Assembly: GCA_004282745.1 (NCBI GenBank)
Contig: SHMT01000015.1
Span: 1-64,000, forward strand
Length of the DNA: 64,000 bases
Direction: 5' to 3'
DNA from: Candidatus Scalindua sp. SCAELEC01
GTDB taxonomy: Bacteria > Planctomycetota > Brocadiia > Brocadiales > Scalinduaceae
In this document: positions 1 through 10,850 of the stretch, in pieces
How the letters are laid out: each line of letters begins with the position of its first letter
How positions within the stretch are numbered: position 1 is the first letter of the stretch
Program-made: the position numbers and the translations under genes
The notes under the pieces: model-generated
The model's database searches: none
What the model saw: only the letters and a program-made list of their open reading frames with translations
Told to the model about the DNA's origin: nothing

Positions 1-193
1 CTCCCGTAATTGCAAGCAAATAATGCAATCTATAAAAATATATTAGTGACTACATAATGGGGAAAAATTTTGCCTAACTACAATACTATAAGAGTGTTAA
101 TGCGTTTTATAGGGGTGAACTTCCGCTCTAAAGACAACCCCTCAGCAAAAGATTACGCTCAAATTGAGTGACTTTATACTCTACCTGAAAACC

Positions 194-3100
194 TCACTGT
201 TGCTCTTCCCCAATAACGGCAGTCCCATTGGGTGACTTAATGATAATATCCTTATCTATAACCAGTGGCATTGACTCAGTTGATATACCTTCCTTTTGAA
301 TGATGACCTCTCCCTCAGCATTCACTCGGCCAACACCTTCGGTAAGTGTATTAAAGGGTAGGTCTTGAGAGCCAACCTCACTGCCAAGGTATGAGAAATC
401 TACATATACCGTATCTGCATTAATGGCAATCGGATCCATCACAATATGCACTTCTAATTTTTTATTTCTTGTATTAGAATCAATAAACATGTTTGATTGT
501 TCCCATTTTTTAAAACCTTGAGCGGCACATTCTAATGTAAAGTATGCATCTAAATCCACCTTCACATCATAAAACCCGTCTGCAAATGACACACAATCAC
601 AATCTTCTGGCCGATAAATATGATTTGAAGCAAACTTTGCTTCGACAATAGGTTTACCAGAAGAGTCCTTTACTGTTCCCAGAATTCTCCCATATTGTTG
701 ATTTTTATTTTCTGTATGGAATCTCCATATCTGATTACTCTCAGTAATAGACCCATTCATATCTACTGCCTGCACCTTCCAGTAAAAATCTGTCCCATCC
801 ACCAGGCCGGCTTCATAATCTACAAACACGTTTGTAGTCATTATCTCCTCTTTTTTGTAAGCAATACCTTCGGCATCGAACGCTATATCCTTGGCTATTA
901 AGAGGTTGTAGGTAATGGGGTCGGAATCCTGATCTGTACTTCCTTCCCATCTAAAGACTAAGGTTGTACGTTGTTCACTACCGTCTTCAGGCGACAACAA
1001 ATTAAACGGCTCTGGAGCACGATTCCCTACCCTGTTTTTGTACACAACAGATCTTTTCAAGGGGGACAACACATTCGAATTATCTTTTACAAAGTAATAG
1101 ACCTCATACATACCGCTGTCACTCTCGTCATCAAAAAATGCTTTGTATTCAAGTTCCCATCTCTTTTTCTCCTCGTTATAGACCATAAAATCCTTATTTC
1201 TTTTAAATTTTGTTTCCAATTGGTTTGTTCCCCCTTCCGATGAGAGTGTCATTGAAGGTGTCCGTATCTCCATCCACGCTGCAGTCTCTACCAAATCGTC
1301 GTCATTGGTCTTCGCCCACATATGCGCTGAAGAGGTATTGGAATCGAGATAACGTGTCTCGGTAACCTCAATAATCTCTGCAAGAGCAGCGTTTGTGTCC
1401 GTCGTTTCTTCACCCAGTTTCATATTCTTAGTAATTTGACCATCTCCTCTGCCATCTGATAAAACGTTGCTGCCATGGCCATCTCCATTATCATCCAGGA
1501 GGGGATGCTGCACCGCAGCATCACGGTATTGGTTGCTGGTATTGGGAGAAGCAGCTCCCCTTCGGGTAAAAACCTCAGTCTTTTCTGTAGCATTTACGAA
1601 TGAATCTCTTATTGAATGACCTCGCTCAAGCTCATTAAAGAACTCTTCGAGAAAGATACTACCGGTACGAATACCGTCATCCTCCAGCGGACCTTTGTAA
1701 GACTCTTCATCCGTAGCAGCACTTGTCACAATAACCCTTCCGGTATCATTGACTGTGGAAGGTTTAGAAAGAGCTGGAATAAAACTCCCCGAATAACATG
1801 CACCGTAGATGATAATTCGTTTTTCCAATTTTGCAAGATCGTTTAACTTCACGTTTTCCAACTGATTTAGCCACGTATCCAGTTCTTCAGGAGTAATTAT
1901 TTTGTTTTCAAGATAGAATTTTTCTTTATTACCGTGGTCGTGCATAATAAGGTAAAGTGGAGCAGGGACATTATTCATCTTCTGAGCTACATTCCAGGGG
2001 CCTTCTCCTTCAATAGCAGCTTGGACCTTAACTTTTGTTGGAGCATCATCAACAGTTACGATACCATCACCCGTACATGTTAGATCCTCATAGGCTAAGT
2101 AGTAGATATTCTCATCGGTAAACCCCTTCCTCTTTAACCTCTTATAAATATTGTTGGTAGTCTTATTATGTGAACAGACACCTTCAGCACCTAACTTACC
2201 CTGAACTAAGATTGCGTACCCGGCAGACACTCCAACAAATACCGTTAACGCATCTGATTGGGAACCAACTAAGTAATCTGTTTCATTAAAAACGGCTTCC
2301 ACCTTATACTGTCCTTTTGTGAGAAAATCTGAAACTTCCTCAAATCTAAAATGTCCGCCTGTATCATAAGTAGTTGTGAACCAGGATGTTTTTTCACCAT
2401 CAGGATGTGTAACAATGAGTTCTATTTTCTCTCCTTTAAGTTCCAAACCGTTATCGGGTATTCTCGTAAGTCTGCCGGCAGCATCGATGCTAACATTCTG
2501 CAAAATAGTAGTGGCTGACAAGTCAAGTGTCAGTTTTACACCACCTTGCTCCCCGGAATAACTAAAACTACAGGACTCTGTAGACATAGATGAATTACCT
2601 GCCTTATCAGCTGTTTCCACCTCAATACTGTACTCCTTACCACCCGTCCAGTGAACATTCGAAGTGTCATAACTCCAACTGTCCGTTCCTTCTAAAATTT
2701 CAATCCACTCCTCAGTTGAATGCCACTTACCATCTTCTCCTAGATACTTTTGATCATCGACATCTTGTATTTGAAGCCGTACCGTTCCAATACCAGCATC
2801 ATCACTATCTGGATCACCGTCATCGTCTGATGCGGTTCCAAAGATCTCATGGACTTCTGTTAGCACTTTCCCGCACTCCGGGGAAACGATGGTAGCTTTT
2901 GGCGGGAAAACATCTATAATGCGCAATTGTGTAACCGTAAAAACCTTCCCTGCAATTATCATTGAACCGGTTCGATCAGAACCGGTAGTATTGGTTGAAA
3001 CAGAATAATTCACCTCCCCATCACCGGTCCCGGAACTCCCTGAAGTTCTCGTTATCCAGGAGACATTACTTGTGGCTGACCAAGTACAATCATCAGAAGA

Positions 3101-6100
3101 TGATACACGAACTTTACCATCACGAGATTGAGAATCAAACGACCTTTTTGAAGGCAAAATAGAATAGTCACAGTTTATGCCGGAACACTGAGCGTCAACC
3201 GTAATAGCGTTAACCGTTCCTTCAATAAAAGTGGCCTTTTCGGTATTTATAGAGAATGGACTAGGGACTGCCGTTGTATCGTTAACCGTAGCATGAGTAG
3301 ATAGAGGCACAACGCCTGGCTCCGTTATCAGATTACAGGGGTCTGCAGTGTTGCTCCTGTTTCCGATGTCTCCATTAATGTCTGTTCGCAAAACCCAGAA
3401 ATCGAAAGGCCCTGACCCATCATGAGGACCTGACCCAAATGAATTTGATCCACCTGCTACCACATAACCACCATCTAATGTCTGTTGACTGGAATTGGAT
3501 AATACAGAGTCATAAAACTCATCAGAACCACCCCCGCCATACGTTTTTTGCCACTCTACCACGCCATTTTCTTTGAGCTTTAGTAGCCACAAGTCAAACG
3601 AACCTCTACCAATTGAATCAGTATATCCGGAAACGATATAACCACCTCCGGAGGTTTGATGAATTGCGTTGAAATAATCAAAATTTATCTTGCCATAACT
3701 CTTCTGCCACTCAATCTCACCCACATTATTATCAGCTTGATTGCCATTACAATCGGTTCCGTCAGGACAGAGCTTCAGGACCCAGCCATCAGTTCCAATC
3801 GTACCAAATGACTCAGTATGCCCGGAAACTATATAACCAGAGTCTGCGGTTTGTTCAATAGATGTTGGCCTTTCACCTTTTTCTCCCCCATATGACCTCT
3901 GCCATACCACGTCACCAAAAGAGTCGAGTCTCAAAACCCAGATATCCAACCCCCCTTCCCCGAACGACTCTGTTCCTCCCGCTACAATGTATCCTCCATC
4001 TGTGGTCATTTGGATCGATAAGCCCACATCAGTACAACTGACACAGGTAGCATCTCCATACGTCTTCATCCAATCGACTTTTCCATCTGTCTTAACCTTA
4101 CAAACAGATAAGTCGTTTGAGTTATCAACCCAGGTAAAACCGGCCATTACATAACCCTCTTTAGCTAATTCCATTGAAAAAAAATTCCCATTATAATACG
4201 CTCTCTGCCACTCAACGTCTCCATCACTCTTTAGCTTCATCAATATTGGGGTCCATTTTGGATCTTCGGTGTACGCCAAAACTACGTAGCCACCATCATT
4301 AGCCTGCACAATAGAACGTACAAAATCAACTGAGCTATTTCCGTAAGTTCTCACCCACTCCTGTTTACCGTCGGGCTTGAGCTTCAATACCAAGATATCT
4401 TCATTTCCTGCACCAAAAGACTTTGTAGTTCCTCCTACAATATAACCACCGTCTCGAGTCTGCCGGATTGATTGAGCAAAATCATTAGAACTCCCCCCAT
4501 AACTCTTTGCCCAGACATCATCCAATCCGGTTTGTGTCACGGCAAACTCCTGGACGATCGTCTCTGCCTGATCATATAGATATATTCTACCTGTTCGAGT
4601 ATCCATACCGTCATTAGGTAAAATAGAATAGTGCAAGATACCATCTCCACTTCCACTACTACCTTGAGTTACCGTAATCCATGGCGTATTATTATCACGA
4701 GCAGTCCAATCACATCCTCCGGGTGCCCTTACCTGCACATCTCCTTCCCCACCTGCAATCGTAAAACTCCCCAACTGTGGTGAGATGGAATATTCACAGA
4801 TTGTAAATGAACAATAGGGGGTAGACACAGTGAGGTTATTGGTATGTTCCAATAAAGGACTGTTTTTGCCTGTAATAGTAGTTTCTATAGTATTCACGGA
4901 TGTGTTAGTTGTCAAATCACTGCTATTTTCTGACGTAAGGTCTGATGTAGTAATAAAATTGCATGAAGTTCCTATTTCCCCGTTGGGGTCTATCCTGAAT
5001 ACCCATAGATCTGAATCCTGATAAGTTGTACGAGTGGAATCATCTGTATATCCAGCCACAACATAACCATCATCTGCCAGACCGTCACCATCATCATCAG
5101 TCTGCCAAATAGATGAAGCCGAATCGTTATCTCTTCCACCAAAAGTCCGTTGCCAGGCTATTGTCCCGTCATTATTTAACTTCAATATCCAGGCGTCCAT
5201 ACCACCGGATCCAGAGGATTCTGTATTCCCTGCCACAATATAACCACCATCATCTGCCTGTCGAATAAATTTGGCTCTATCATCATCTGCACCACCATAT
5301 GTCTTCTGCCATACCAGATTGCCGTCTGGATTAAATTTTACAACACGAAGATCCTTGCCCCCTGCATGCCCAGAATAGGTAAATCCGGCCATGGAATAAC
5401 CTCCATCTGAATCCTGTTGGATGGAAAAAGCATCTGCATTCCCATATTTCCTCTCCCAAACTAAGATACCCCTTGAGTCCAGTTTAAATGCCCACATATC
5501 CCATGACCCAACTGAAGAAGACTGCAACGCTCCCGTAACAATGTATCCGCCATCTGTTGTTTGTGCAATCGAGCGAGCTTTATCATCATGCGGACCACCA
5601 TAAGTCCGCTGCCAGGCCACCGAACCGTTCTTATCCAGCTTCAATACCCAAGCATCATTGTCGCCAGTACTAAACGAATCAGAATAGCCTAAAACTATGT
5701 AGCCGCCATCTGAGGTCTGTTGTATGGATGTCGGATAATCATTGCCTGTGCCTCCATATGATTTTTGCCAGTCAATTGTACCATCAGACTTCAACTTCAT
5801 AATCAAATAATCATACTTTGTGAGGGAGTCTATAAGAGTATCACCCGCTACGATATAACCGTCATCCGATATACCGTCACCATTATTATCAATCGGCTGG
5901 ATCACACAAGGCCCATAACGTGTCCAATTGCTCTTATTTGGACCCATATAGAGTTTTTGCCAATCAATTGAACCATCTGATTTAAGTTTAAAAATGGAAA
6001 AATGCGTGCCGCCCCCTATTCGTTCTTTCCCCGCTGCTATAAAACCACCGTCTGCGGTCTGCCTAATAGACTCGACAGAACCTGATGTAACACTAGACTC

Positions 6101-6223
6101 ATCATAGGTCCTCATCCAGTATTCAGCAGAAAATACCTTCGCTGTCTTTATAAAAAAGACAAACGATACCAGCATACAAAGCAAGAGGACGGAAATCCTT
6201 TTTTTTACATGACATGTTTCCAT
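194..6223 (-). CDS. Giant secreted repeat protein with BACON and caspase-like (clan CD) domains
   Basis: 2009 residues with an N-terminal signal peptide (VKKRISVLLLCML then a hydrophobic run). Two blocks of about 50-residue repeats follow (roughly residues 45-425 and 565-950), each unit of the form SIQQTSDGGYIVxGYS...DAWVLKLDxNGxVxWQRTYGG, as in delta-60/propeller-type repeats. A BACON-like Ig domain follows each block (around 495-560 and 1040-1110). A central domain (about 1350-1540) carries LIMHDHGN and, about 45 residues later, IIIYGACYSGSF. That is the His/Cys dyad pattern of caspase-like or C13/C25 peptidases. The C-terminal part has an FnIII-like segment (NRAPEPFNLLSPEDGS), a carboxypeptidase-regulatory-like segment and a beta-helix-like cap. 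The start has AAAGGAG ten bases upstream. It is probably an exported or surface protein; peptidase activity is inferred from the motif only. Confidence 0.8.
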   Translation of the reverse strand: METCHVKKRISVLLLCMLVSFVFFIKTAKVFSAEYWMRTYDESSVTSGSVESIRQTADGGFIAAGKERIGGGTHFSIFKLKSDGSIDWQKLYMGPNKSNWTRYGPCVIQPIDNNGDGISDDGYIVAGDTLIDSLTKYDYLIMKLKSDGTIDWQKSYGGTGNDYPTSIQQTSDGGYIVLGYSDSFSTGDNDAWVLKLDKNGSVAWQRTYGGPHDDKARSIAQTTDGGYIVTGALQSSSVGSWDMWAFKLDSRGILVWERKYGNADAFSIQQDSDGGYSMAGFTYSGHAGGKDLRVVKFNPDGNLVWQKTYGGADDDRAKFIRQADDGGYIVAGNTESSGSGGMDAWILKLNNDGTIAWQRTFGGRDNDSASSIWQTDDDGDGLADDGYVVAGYTDDSTRTTYQDSDLWVFRIDPNGEIGTSCNFITTSDLTSENSSDLTTNTSVNTIETTITGKNSPLLEHTNNLTVSTPYCSFTICEYSISPQLGSFTIAGGEGDVQVRAPGGCDWTARDNNTPWITVTQGSSGSGDGILHYSILPNDGMDTRTGRIYLYDQAETIVQEFAVTQTGLDDVWAKSYGGSSNDFAQSIRQTRDGGYIVGGTTKSFGAGNEDILVLKLKPDGKQEWVRTYGNSSVDFVRSIVQANDGGYVVLAYTEDPKWTPILMKLKSDGDVEWQRAYYNGNFFSMELAKEGYVMAGFTWVDNSNDLSVCKVKTDGKVDWMKTYGDATCVSCTDVGLSIQMTTDGGYIVAGGTESFGEGGLDIWVLRLDSFGDVVWQRSYGGEKGERPTSIEQTADSGYIVSGHTESFGTIGTDGWVLKLCPDGTDCNGNQADNNVGEIEWQKSYGKINFDYFNAIHQTSGGGYIVSGYTDSIGRGSFDLWLLKLKENGVVEWQKTYGGGGSDEFYDSVLSNSSQQTLDGGYVVAGGSNSFGSGPHDGSGPFDFWVLRTDINGDIGNRSNTADPCNLITEPGVVPLSTHATVNDTTAVPSPFSINTEKATFIEGTVNAITVDAQCSGINCDYSILPSKRSFDSQSRDGKVRVSSSDDCTWSATSNVSWITRTSGSSGTGDGEVNYSVSTNTTGSDRTGSMIIAGKVFTVTQLRIIDVFPPKATIVSPECGKVLTEVHEIFGTASDDDGDPDSDDAGIGTVRLQIQDVDDQKYLGEDGKWHSTEEWIEILEGTDSWSYDTSNVHWTGGKEYSIEVETADKAGNSSMSTESCSFSYSGEQGGVKLTLDLSATTILQNVSIDAAGRLTRIPDNGLELKGEKIELIVTHPDGEKTSWFTTTYDTGGHFRFEEVSDFLTKGQYKVEAVFNETDYLVGSQSDALTVFVGVSAGYAILVQGKLGAEGVCSHNKTTNNIYKRLKRKGFTDENIYYLAYEDLTCTGDGIVTVDDAPTKVKVQAAIEGEGPWNVAQKMNNVPAPLYLIMHDHGNKEKFYLENKIITPEELDTWLNQLENVKLNDLAKLEKRIIIYGACYSGSFIPALSKPSTVNDTGRVIVTSAATDEESYKGPLEDDGIRTGSIFLEEFFNELERGHSIRDSFVNATEKTEVFTRRGAASPNTSNQYRDAAVQHPLLDDNGDGHGSNVLSDGRGDGQITKNMKLGEETTDTNAALAEIIEVTETRYLDSNTSSAHMWAKTNDDDLVETAAWMEIRTPSMTLSSEGGTNQLETKFKRNKDFMVYNEEKKRWELEYKAFFDDESDSGMYEVYYFVKDNSNVLSPLKRSVVYKNRVGNRAPEPFNLLSPEDGSEQRTTLVFRWEGSTDQDSDPITYNLLIAKDIAFDAEGIAYKKEEIMTTNVFVDYEAGLVDGTDFYWKVQAVDMNGSITESNQIWRFHTENKNQQYGRILGTVKDSSGKPIVEAKFASNHIYRPEDCDCVSFADGFYDVKVDLDAYFTLECAAQGFKKWEQSNMFIDSNTRNKKLEVHIVMDPIAINADTVYVDFSYLGSEVGSQDLPFNTLTEGVGRVNAEGEVIIQKEGISTESMPLVIDKDIIIKSPNGTAVIGEEQQ

Positions 6224-6345
6224 AAAGACGACGCTCCTTTCATCACAAACTGGTAGGACTTATTTACAAAGACCACAATGATACACCCACAACTTTCTGT
6301 AAATCCTATCCGTAGCAGTTGTGTATCGGAATTCGTAAATCTTAA

Positions 6346-9300
6346 TTAAGGACACGTTGCACACCCCGATTCATCTCCCAAAAGTTCCAGAGGCAAAAGT
6401 CCTTTCTTTTGAATGGTATTTGCACCATAGACCAAAGTGGGGCCTACATTCATGCTTGCCATCTCCGCATCGACTGCGGCCATAGCCTCATCATAAAGGG
6501 GACTTGGTAACAGGTCTCCGGGCTGCATGGGTAATCCATCACGACTGACAATAACCAGGCTGCTCCGTTTTCCTCCGCTCATTTTTACCGCACACGGTTG
6601 AAGGAGCAGTGAAGTAGCACTAGAAAAATTGCTCTTTAATGGTACAATGTTTCCGCTGATATTGGTGATTGGAGCGCGAATATCAACTTCACCGTCAATA
6701 CCCTTTTCCGATGATGCACTCACCACACTGTTTGGGTCTGCCAGAAATACCTCAGCCCTAATATCGATATTCCCACCTTTTCCCTCAATGGCAGTTGCCC
6801 TGATCTGGCTACTCTCCAAGACACCACGATTCAGGTTCATCGAAATTTTACCCCCTTCTGTACTGGTCCCACCTTTTACGGAAGAGGTAATCTCGCTATC
6901 AACCAGGTGCATCAAGGAGTGAAAGGTCAGATTAATGCTCCCGCCATTAGCCCTTTTTGCGTCGGTCGTTATGGCGCTATTTCCATTCATCAACAGATTA
7001 TCAGCATTAATAGTGATACTACCAGCATCTTTAATACCCTCAGATGTACTGGAAATGGCACTATCAGAGCCAGACAATGATACATTCCCTGACGTTACAA
7101 TAATATCTCCTCCCCTTCCCTCTCCAGTACTATTTGTGCTGATTACGCCTCCTTCTGATAAAATTACACTCCCAAGAGTGTTTAACTCGATGGAACCGGA
7201 ATTACCACTCCCCTCAGTGCTACTAGAAATAGCACTAGCTGACCCCGATAATAATATTTTATTTGATGCTACTGTTATACCTCCTGCTTTACCCGCACCT
7301 TTACTATCAGTAGTAATTATGCCTCCTTCCAATACCATTAAAGTCTCCGCATTATTTAAGACAATTGCGCCTGAATCTCCTTTTCCTTCAGCACTACTGG
7401 AAATAGCACTACCCGAACCGGCTATTGATATATCTTTTGATACAACCGTTATGTCTCCCGCTTTACCATTACCGATACTATCGGTATTAATTACAGCTCC
7501 TCTTAACAAAGCTAATTTTTCTACATCTACCAATTCGATTGAACCCGCTTCTCCAATACCTTCTATGCTACTCGAAATTTTACTCTTTGACCCTACCAGT
7601 GAAAGGCTGTTCGTCTCTACCCTTATATTACCCGCGGTAATTGTTTCAGAAGCCGATTCTGCGTTTGTTGTCAGCGAACTATTCTCGAACAAACACGAAT
7701 TGCCGGCACGTATAGAAACATTCCCAGCACGAGCAGCATCAAAAGCATCTACCGAAATTATAGAATTTTGAAAAAGATGAACCTTTTTCTCCGCACCTAT
7801 TGTAATATTACCACCCACCCCGAAACCTGGTAATTCATTACTATCAATCCGGCTTAGAATAAAACTATTTTCTGACATAATGACAGATCCTTCTGTTGTA
7901 ATCGTTATATCTCCCGCTTTTGTGGCCCCGCTAAAGGCAAATACATCAGAGAGAATTTCGCTGTTACGGGTCATTGTCAAATTATCCACATTTAATGTTA
8001 TCGCACCCGCTTCACCACGTGAAAAGAAAAAATTTTCAATTCTGCTAAAATCAGACATACTGACAGAACCGGCTGTAATCGTTATGTTGCTTGCATTACC
8101 GCTGTCATTTATTCGACTTCTTGCAGATGTTCTGATTTCTCCCCCAGTGGCCAAAGTTAAATCACCTCCCACTGCAACAATATTACCACCCGTTCCACTA
8201 CTCCTGTTATCAATTTCAACTACACTGTCATCTGAAATTGTGACCAATTTATCTGCCTTTATCGTTATATCCCCAACCTTTCCGCTCCCCCTGTTATCAA
8301 TTTCAACTACACTGTCACCAGAAATTGTGACCAATCCATCTGCCCTTATCGCTATATCTCCCAATTTCCCGGAACTTTCAAATCGAGTCGCAGCATTACA
8401 TATTTCTGAATCTGTTTCCAAGGTAATATTTTCAGCCTCAATATATATATTGCCCGTGTCCCCAGACCCGGATGTTTCAGATAATATTTTACTTTGATCT
8501 TTTCCGACAAAATCACCAGACAATCGAATATCAATACCCCCAGCACTTTTATCTCCTGATGTTTCCGAAGAGACTTGCCCCCCCTCCATCACAAACTTAC
8601 CACCACGAATATAGACAGTGCCTCCGCCGTTACCGCTGACATCGAGATTACCAACTTTGTGATCACCAATCTCTTTCCTTTCAAAAGAGTGGGTAATATT
8701 TATCTCTCCCAGATGCTCCAGGTTATTAACAACGGGAGCACCACCCCCAACACCTACCTCCCCAACAGATGCAACACTTACCACGCTAATCTGCCCCTCT
8801 GGTGCATACAGGTATCCATTTTTCAACTCACCATCACCTGCTACACCTGGTTTTATCTCCATCTTACCTCCAATCATGGAGATTGTTTCACCATTTGGGA
8901 CTTCAAGAAAGCTCCCTTGGACCGTAATTGCCTCTGGATTCCCACTTAAAAAGCCAAAGGCCGTTACGGGGGCAGATGTAAGTAGTTTATCTTGTGGGCC
9001 GGGAATAGCATTGAATCTCTTACCATCATCCAGTCTGAGATAATCCGCCGTACTGAGATGAAACGATCCCTTTACGTCCAATTTGGCATCGGGACCAAAG
9101 GCTACTCCTGCTGGATTAAAGAGATAGAGGTTTGCACCTTGAATCGTGGAGCTGAGGGTCCCAAAAATTTTTGATTTGTCACCGCCCGTAACCCTGCTAA
9201 GAATATTGGCAATCCCCGACCGTGTGTCATGAAACCTGGCGATATCACCCTCGCCAACACTAAACTGATCAAAACTATGGAAAAGATTGCTACCTTTAAG

Positions 9301-9504
9301 TGTACCATCTAAGATGTTATAAGTTTTCCCGTCTGCACCTGGTATTACCCTGGTAGGTTTTTCCAATTTAATATCAGAAGTAATTGCCGTTGCAACTTGA
9401 GCATGGCTAACACTATTAAGATTTCCTAAAGGGAGAAATGGAGTGATTAGGAAGATGAAAATGAAGAATTGCAAAACACAGGTGTTGAGATTATAAAACA
9501 TCAT
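6346..9504 (-). CDS. Filamentous haemagglutinin-like TPS-domain exoprotein (paralogue 1)
   Basis: 1052 residues. After a hydrophobic signal (LQFFIFIFLITPFLPLG) comes a TPS secretion domain with family hallmarks: LKGSNLFHSFDQFSVGEG, ARFHDTRSGIANILSRVTGG and LYLFNPAGVAFGPDAKLDV. Such domains guide export through a TpsB outer-membrane pore. The rest is a long series of GGxIxxxS/SGSxSAISSS-type repeats expected to form a right-handed beta-helix. The end (SLLLQPCAV...RDGLPMQPGDLLPSPLYD...CATCP) is nearly the same as in the paralogue at 12915-15512. AAGGGAT precedes the start. No TpsB partner is encoded in the window. The gene lies about 120 bases upstream of the 2009-residue protein gene on the same strand, so the two could be co-transcribed. 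Confidence 0.85.
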   Translation of the reverse strand: MMFYNLNTCVLQFFIFIFLITPFLPLGNLNSVSHAQVATAITSDIKLEKPTRVIPGADGKTYNILDGTLKGSNLFHSFDQFSVGEGDIARFHDTRSGIANILSRVTGGDKSKIFGTLSSTIQGANLYLFNPAGVAFGPDAKLDVKGSFHLSTADYLRLDDGKRFNAIPGPQDKLLTSAPVTAFGFLSGNPEAITVQGSFLEVPNGETISMIGGKMEIKPGVAGDGELKNGYLYAPEGQISVVSVASVGEVGVGGGAPVVNNLEHLGEINITHSFERKEIGDHKVGNLDVSGNGGGTVYIRGGKFVMEGGQVSSETSGDKSAGGIDIRLSGDFVGKDQSKILSETSGSGDTGNIYIEAENITLETDSEICNAATRFESSGKLGDIAIRADGLVTISGDSVVEIDNRGSGKVGDITIKADKLVTISDDSVVEIDNRSSGTGGNIVAVGGDLTLATGGEIRTSARSRINDSGNASNITITAGSVSMSDFSRIENFFFSRGEAGAITLNVDNLTMTRNSEILSDVFAFSGATKAGDITITTEGSVIMSENSFILSRIDSNELPGFGVGGNITIGAEKKVHLFQNSIISVDAFDAARAGNVSIRAGNSCLFENSSLTTNAESASETITAGNIRVETNSLSLVGSKSKISSSIEGIGEAGSIELVDVEKLALLRGAVINTDSIGNGKAGDITVVSKDISIAGSGSAISSSAEGKGDSGAIVLNNAETLMVLEGGIITTDSKGAGKAGGITVASNKILLSGSASAISSSTEGSGNSGSIELNTLGSVILSEGGVISTNSTGEGRGGDIIVTSGNVSLSGSDSAISSTSEGIKDAGSITINADNLLMNGNSAITTDAKRANGGSINLTFHSLMHLVDSEITSSVKGGTSTEGGKISMNLNRGVLESSQIRATAIEGKGGNIDIRAEVFLADPNSVVSASSEKGIDGEVDIRAPITNISGNIVPLKSNFSSATSLLLQPCAVKMSGGKRSSLVIVSRDGLPMQPGDLLPSPLYDEAMAAVDAEMASMNVGPTLVYGANTIQKKGLLPLELLGDESGCATCP

Positions 9505-9675
9505 TGTATATCCCTTAAATACGGTTCAAGTATTTTGTAATAGGGAATTAAGGGCCCAGAAAAGAATCACGGTTTTTATGATGCGGTAAATAACAATTTC
9601 TATTGAACGAAATTCAACAACACACCTCTCTCTTTGTGAGGGAACGTGTACGTTTCAAGATATGTTCCTTTTTAT

Positions 9676-9710
9676 CCCCTCTAGAAAGAGGGGTGTCTGC
9701 ACAAGCAGAC
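9676..9710. promoter_or_regulatory. Two adjacent small hairpins in the 377-base gap 9505-9881
   Basis: CCCCTCT-AGAA-AGAGGGG (7-bp stem, 4-base loop) is followed after one base by GTCTGC-ACAA-GCAGAC (6-bp stem, 4-base loop). They lie between the 3' end of the transglutaminase-like gene and the start of the haemagglutinin gene, both on the minus strand. They could form a terminator or a leader structure. There is no clear U-tract, so the role is open. I see nothing else in this gap. Confidence 0.4.
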
Positions 9711-9881
9711 GGGGTGTGTAATAAGCCCTGAGTAAATATAATATTTCATACTTGATCTAACAAAATTAAAAACCCTTTCTGCATAAATCCGAAATCTCAA
9801 ATCGCATCTAAGACCACCTTGCATGCCAGTCTGTGTATCGCATGCGACCAATCAGTTGATAAACCTCCCGAAACTTTACTG

Positions 9882-10850
9882 TCATGAATCACTATCGTTT
9901 CCGTCCTGGGTCTGTACGCCGGACACTGTCTCTCTCTTTTGGGATTCATACCTCGAAAAAACTTTATGAAGCCTCTTGAGGATATCAGAAATTTGCTTGT
10001 CAACAAGCGGACCTATATCACCCCCTGGTGAATAGTCAAGAAGGCGGTTGTGGCCCCTTGATCTCATTGGTGAATTAATCGGATATTCAATAAACTTATC
10101 GGGGGTGAGAAATTGTTGGACTGTGATATCACATAAGAAAAATTGATTTCCTGAAATATGCGTAGTAACATTTGTTGAAGCAAAGAGATCAACCAAGGTT
10201 TGACACCTCTTCCAGTCTCCTACTTTTGGGAACAGTTGAGATAACGTGACAGCCATACCATGCGATATGATGAAGATGGGTTTCCGGTATTCAGTGTCTT
10301 GTACAATTTCAACCGGTATGATTCCGTTCCACTCTTGAGAAAACCCTTCCACAACATACTTTTTTCCTCTCTTGTCCGACAATTGGTACCACACATGCGC
10401 CCTTCCAACACCACTCTTTCGATCAATCACCCACCCCCACACAATCGCAGCACCTCTATGGTCAGGGGGAAGCTGTGAAAAGAAGTGTAGAACTACGTCT
10501 TCGCAATCGCCTTTCTTCATCCTGGTGGTCTCAAAGGTTGTCTGCCAGAAATCGGTATCAGGGACCTCAGGAGTATATTTGATCGTAAAGGCGATATCTT
10601 TGTATGCTTGATAGATTCGGCCGCCATCAGTAAAGTTCTCTTCACACCATCTTTTATATAAGAGGTTGTCCCGCGGCTCCCCCGAATCTTCATCATATGG
10701 AACAACTTCTAAAACTGGCTTATAACCTGGTCTTGAGAAACCGGCCTCCCTTTCACGAGAAGTAGCAAGAGGCATATAAGCTGCTCCCACTATCACCGAC
10801 AAACAGACCAATCCAGTAATATTATGGATTTTCCCCTTCGACATCCTCAT
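9882..10850 (-). CDS. Exported transglutaminase-like cysteine-protease-fold protein
   Basis: 322 residues starting with a signal-like segment (ITGLVCLSVIVGAAYMPLA). The core resembles transglutaminase-like domains: KKGDCEDVVLHFF contains the expected nucleophile Cys in the GDCED context, GRAHVWYQL supplies the His, and an Asp/Glu may follow around the KYVVEGFSQEW strand. Such domains in bacterial exported proteins are usually predicted peptidases or amidases; the substrate is unknown here. Residues after about 200 show no family I recognise and the C-terminus is polar. A second ATG two codons in (10844) is also possible, and neither has a good Shine-Dalgarno. The roughly 330 bases upstream are AT-rich and show no recognisable feature. 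Confidence 0.6.
   Translation of the reverse strand: MRMSKGKIHNITGLVCLSVIVGAAYMPLATSREREAGFSRPGYKPVLEVVPYDEDSGEPRDNLLYKRWCEENFTDGGRIYQAYKDIAFTIKYTPEVPDTDFWQTTFETTRMKKGDCEDVVLHFFSQLPPDHRGAAIVWGWVIDRKSGVGRAHVWYQLSDKRGKKYVVEGFSQEWNGIIPVEIVQDTEYRKPIFIISHGMAVTLSQLFPKVGDWKRCQTLVDLFASTNVTTHISGNQFFLCDITVQQFLTPDKFIEYPINSPMRSRGHNRLLDYSPGGDIGPLVDKQISDILKRLHKVFSRYESQKRETVSGVQTQDGNDSDS

Noticed and set aside
6935-7771. Long plus-strand frame (278 codons) opposite the first haemagglutinin gene
   Set aside because: Composition is Pro/Leu/Ser-rich and mirrors the repeats of the real gene; no start signals or known domain. Treated as an antisense shadow, as are similar frames at 7880-8497, 13867-14310 and 14311-15003.
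9676-9710. Short CRISPR-like array from the tandem hairpins
   Set aside because: Only two different hairpins, no repeated unit or spacers of constant length.
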